A stretch of 64,000 nucleotides of DNA from Prorocentrum cordatum (taxonomy: Eukaryota; Sar; Dinophyceae; Prorocentrales; Prorocentraceae), in the NCBI GenBank assembly GCA_963575745.1, contig CAUYUJ010017893.1, positions 555,112-619,111 of the forward strand, given 5' to 3'. Positions 63,703 to 64,000 of this stretch are shown here, in pieces. The position numbers were made by a program, and so were the translations under genes. Numbering within the stretch: the first letter of the stretch is position 1; every line of letters starts with the position of its first letter. The notes beneath the pieces are model-generated. The model did no database searches, had not been told where the DNA came from, and worked only from the letters and a program-made list of their open reading frames with translations.

Positions 63703-64000
63703 GTGGGACCTGCTCTAGAACAAGAACGTAACCGTAGACGGATCGACCATTTCTGTGACCTTGCACCGCGGCGAACGCAACGGCCATGCTGTCCATGGAC
63801 GCGCCCCACCCCGAAAGTGTCTATGGACGTCACCGCATCCCATGTGTCCATAGACGCTTTTGGTTAGAACGTGAGAACGGTATTTGGCATCGGCCACAGA
63901 TGCTGGTCTTCTTGAAGCAGGTCGGCCCATCCAACACCCAACACAAAACCCAGACTTCAAACGTGTTGAAATACTCACAATTGTGCTTGTTGCCCCAGTG
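63703..64000. other. Right edge, no feature seen
   Basis: An in-frame TAG lies just upstream of the gene's first ATG. GTCTATGGACGTCACC and GTCCATGGAC words suggest a small worn repeat (TCCATGGACGC, TCTATGGACGT, TCCATAGACGC). Otherwise unremarkable. Confidence 0.4.

Noticed and set aside
1-64000. rRNA, tRNA or snRNA genes, organelle DNA or integrated virus
   Set aside because: No recognisable rRNA blocks, cloverleaf, capsid or polymerase genes other than the retroelement RTs were found on reading both strands.

Overview
The window looks like nuclear DNA of a dinoflagellate. The strongest evidence is a near-exact copy of the 22-nt dinoflagellate spliced leader at 23171-23192, joined directly to the 5' end of a retrotransposon. 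Supporting signs are GC-rich codon usage in the plausible exons, candidate introns with GC or GA donors, very low gene density, and heavy microsatellite load. The genus cannot be fixed from sequence alone. A run of 100 Ns at 3901-4000 marks a scaffold gap.

Layout. 1-6.3 kb: pieces of host-type genes (an acidic Tyr-rich protein running off the left edge, a coiled-coil fragment, a two-part gene cut by the gap, a Cys/His-rich exon) followed by short repeat elements. 6.3-14 kb: mostly non-coding, with seven short mobile repeats and one probable split gene (PDZ-like exons at 9.6-10.3 kb). 14.2-18.7 kb, minus strand: a small unknown gene and a decayed LINE (LINE-A) with endonuclease, reverse transcriptase and a zinc finger. 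18.7-23.2 kb: tandem and dispersed repeats. 23.17-30.5 kb, plus strand: a nearly full-length two-ORF LINE (LINE-B) with ORF1 zinc finger/coiled coil, endonuclease, RT, CCHC knuckle, RNase H and C-terminal Cys pairs, broken by several frameshifts. 30.5-43 kb: almost only simple repeats, including a 3-kb GGAATCC-rich domain and an alternating A/B tandem array. 43-50 kb: a dense cluster of TIR elements and CTC/GAG arrays. 50-53.3 kb, minus strand: a third, different RT relic (RT-C). 54.3-55.4 kb: an extreme C-/G-tract inverted block. 55.7-61 kb: CTC/GAG arrays and further repeats. 61.9-63.7 kb, minus strand: a convincing two-exon gene for a Cys-repeat membrane protein with a GC-AG intron.

No operon, bacterial or viral system is present. 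The theme is genome expansion: three unrelated RT lineages would supply retroposition machinery, while at least four short repeat families (here called F1-F4), three with terminal inverted repeats, are scattered through the same DNA and some may act as introns. Family labels are mine, defined only by copies visible in this window.
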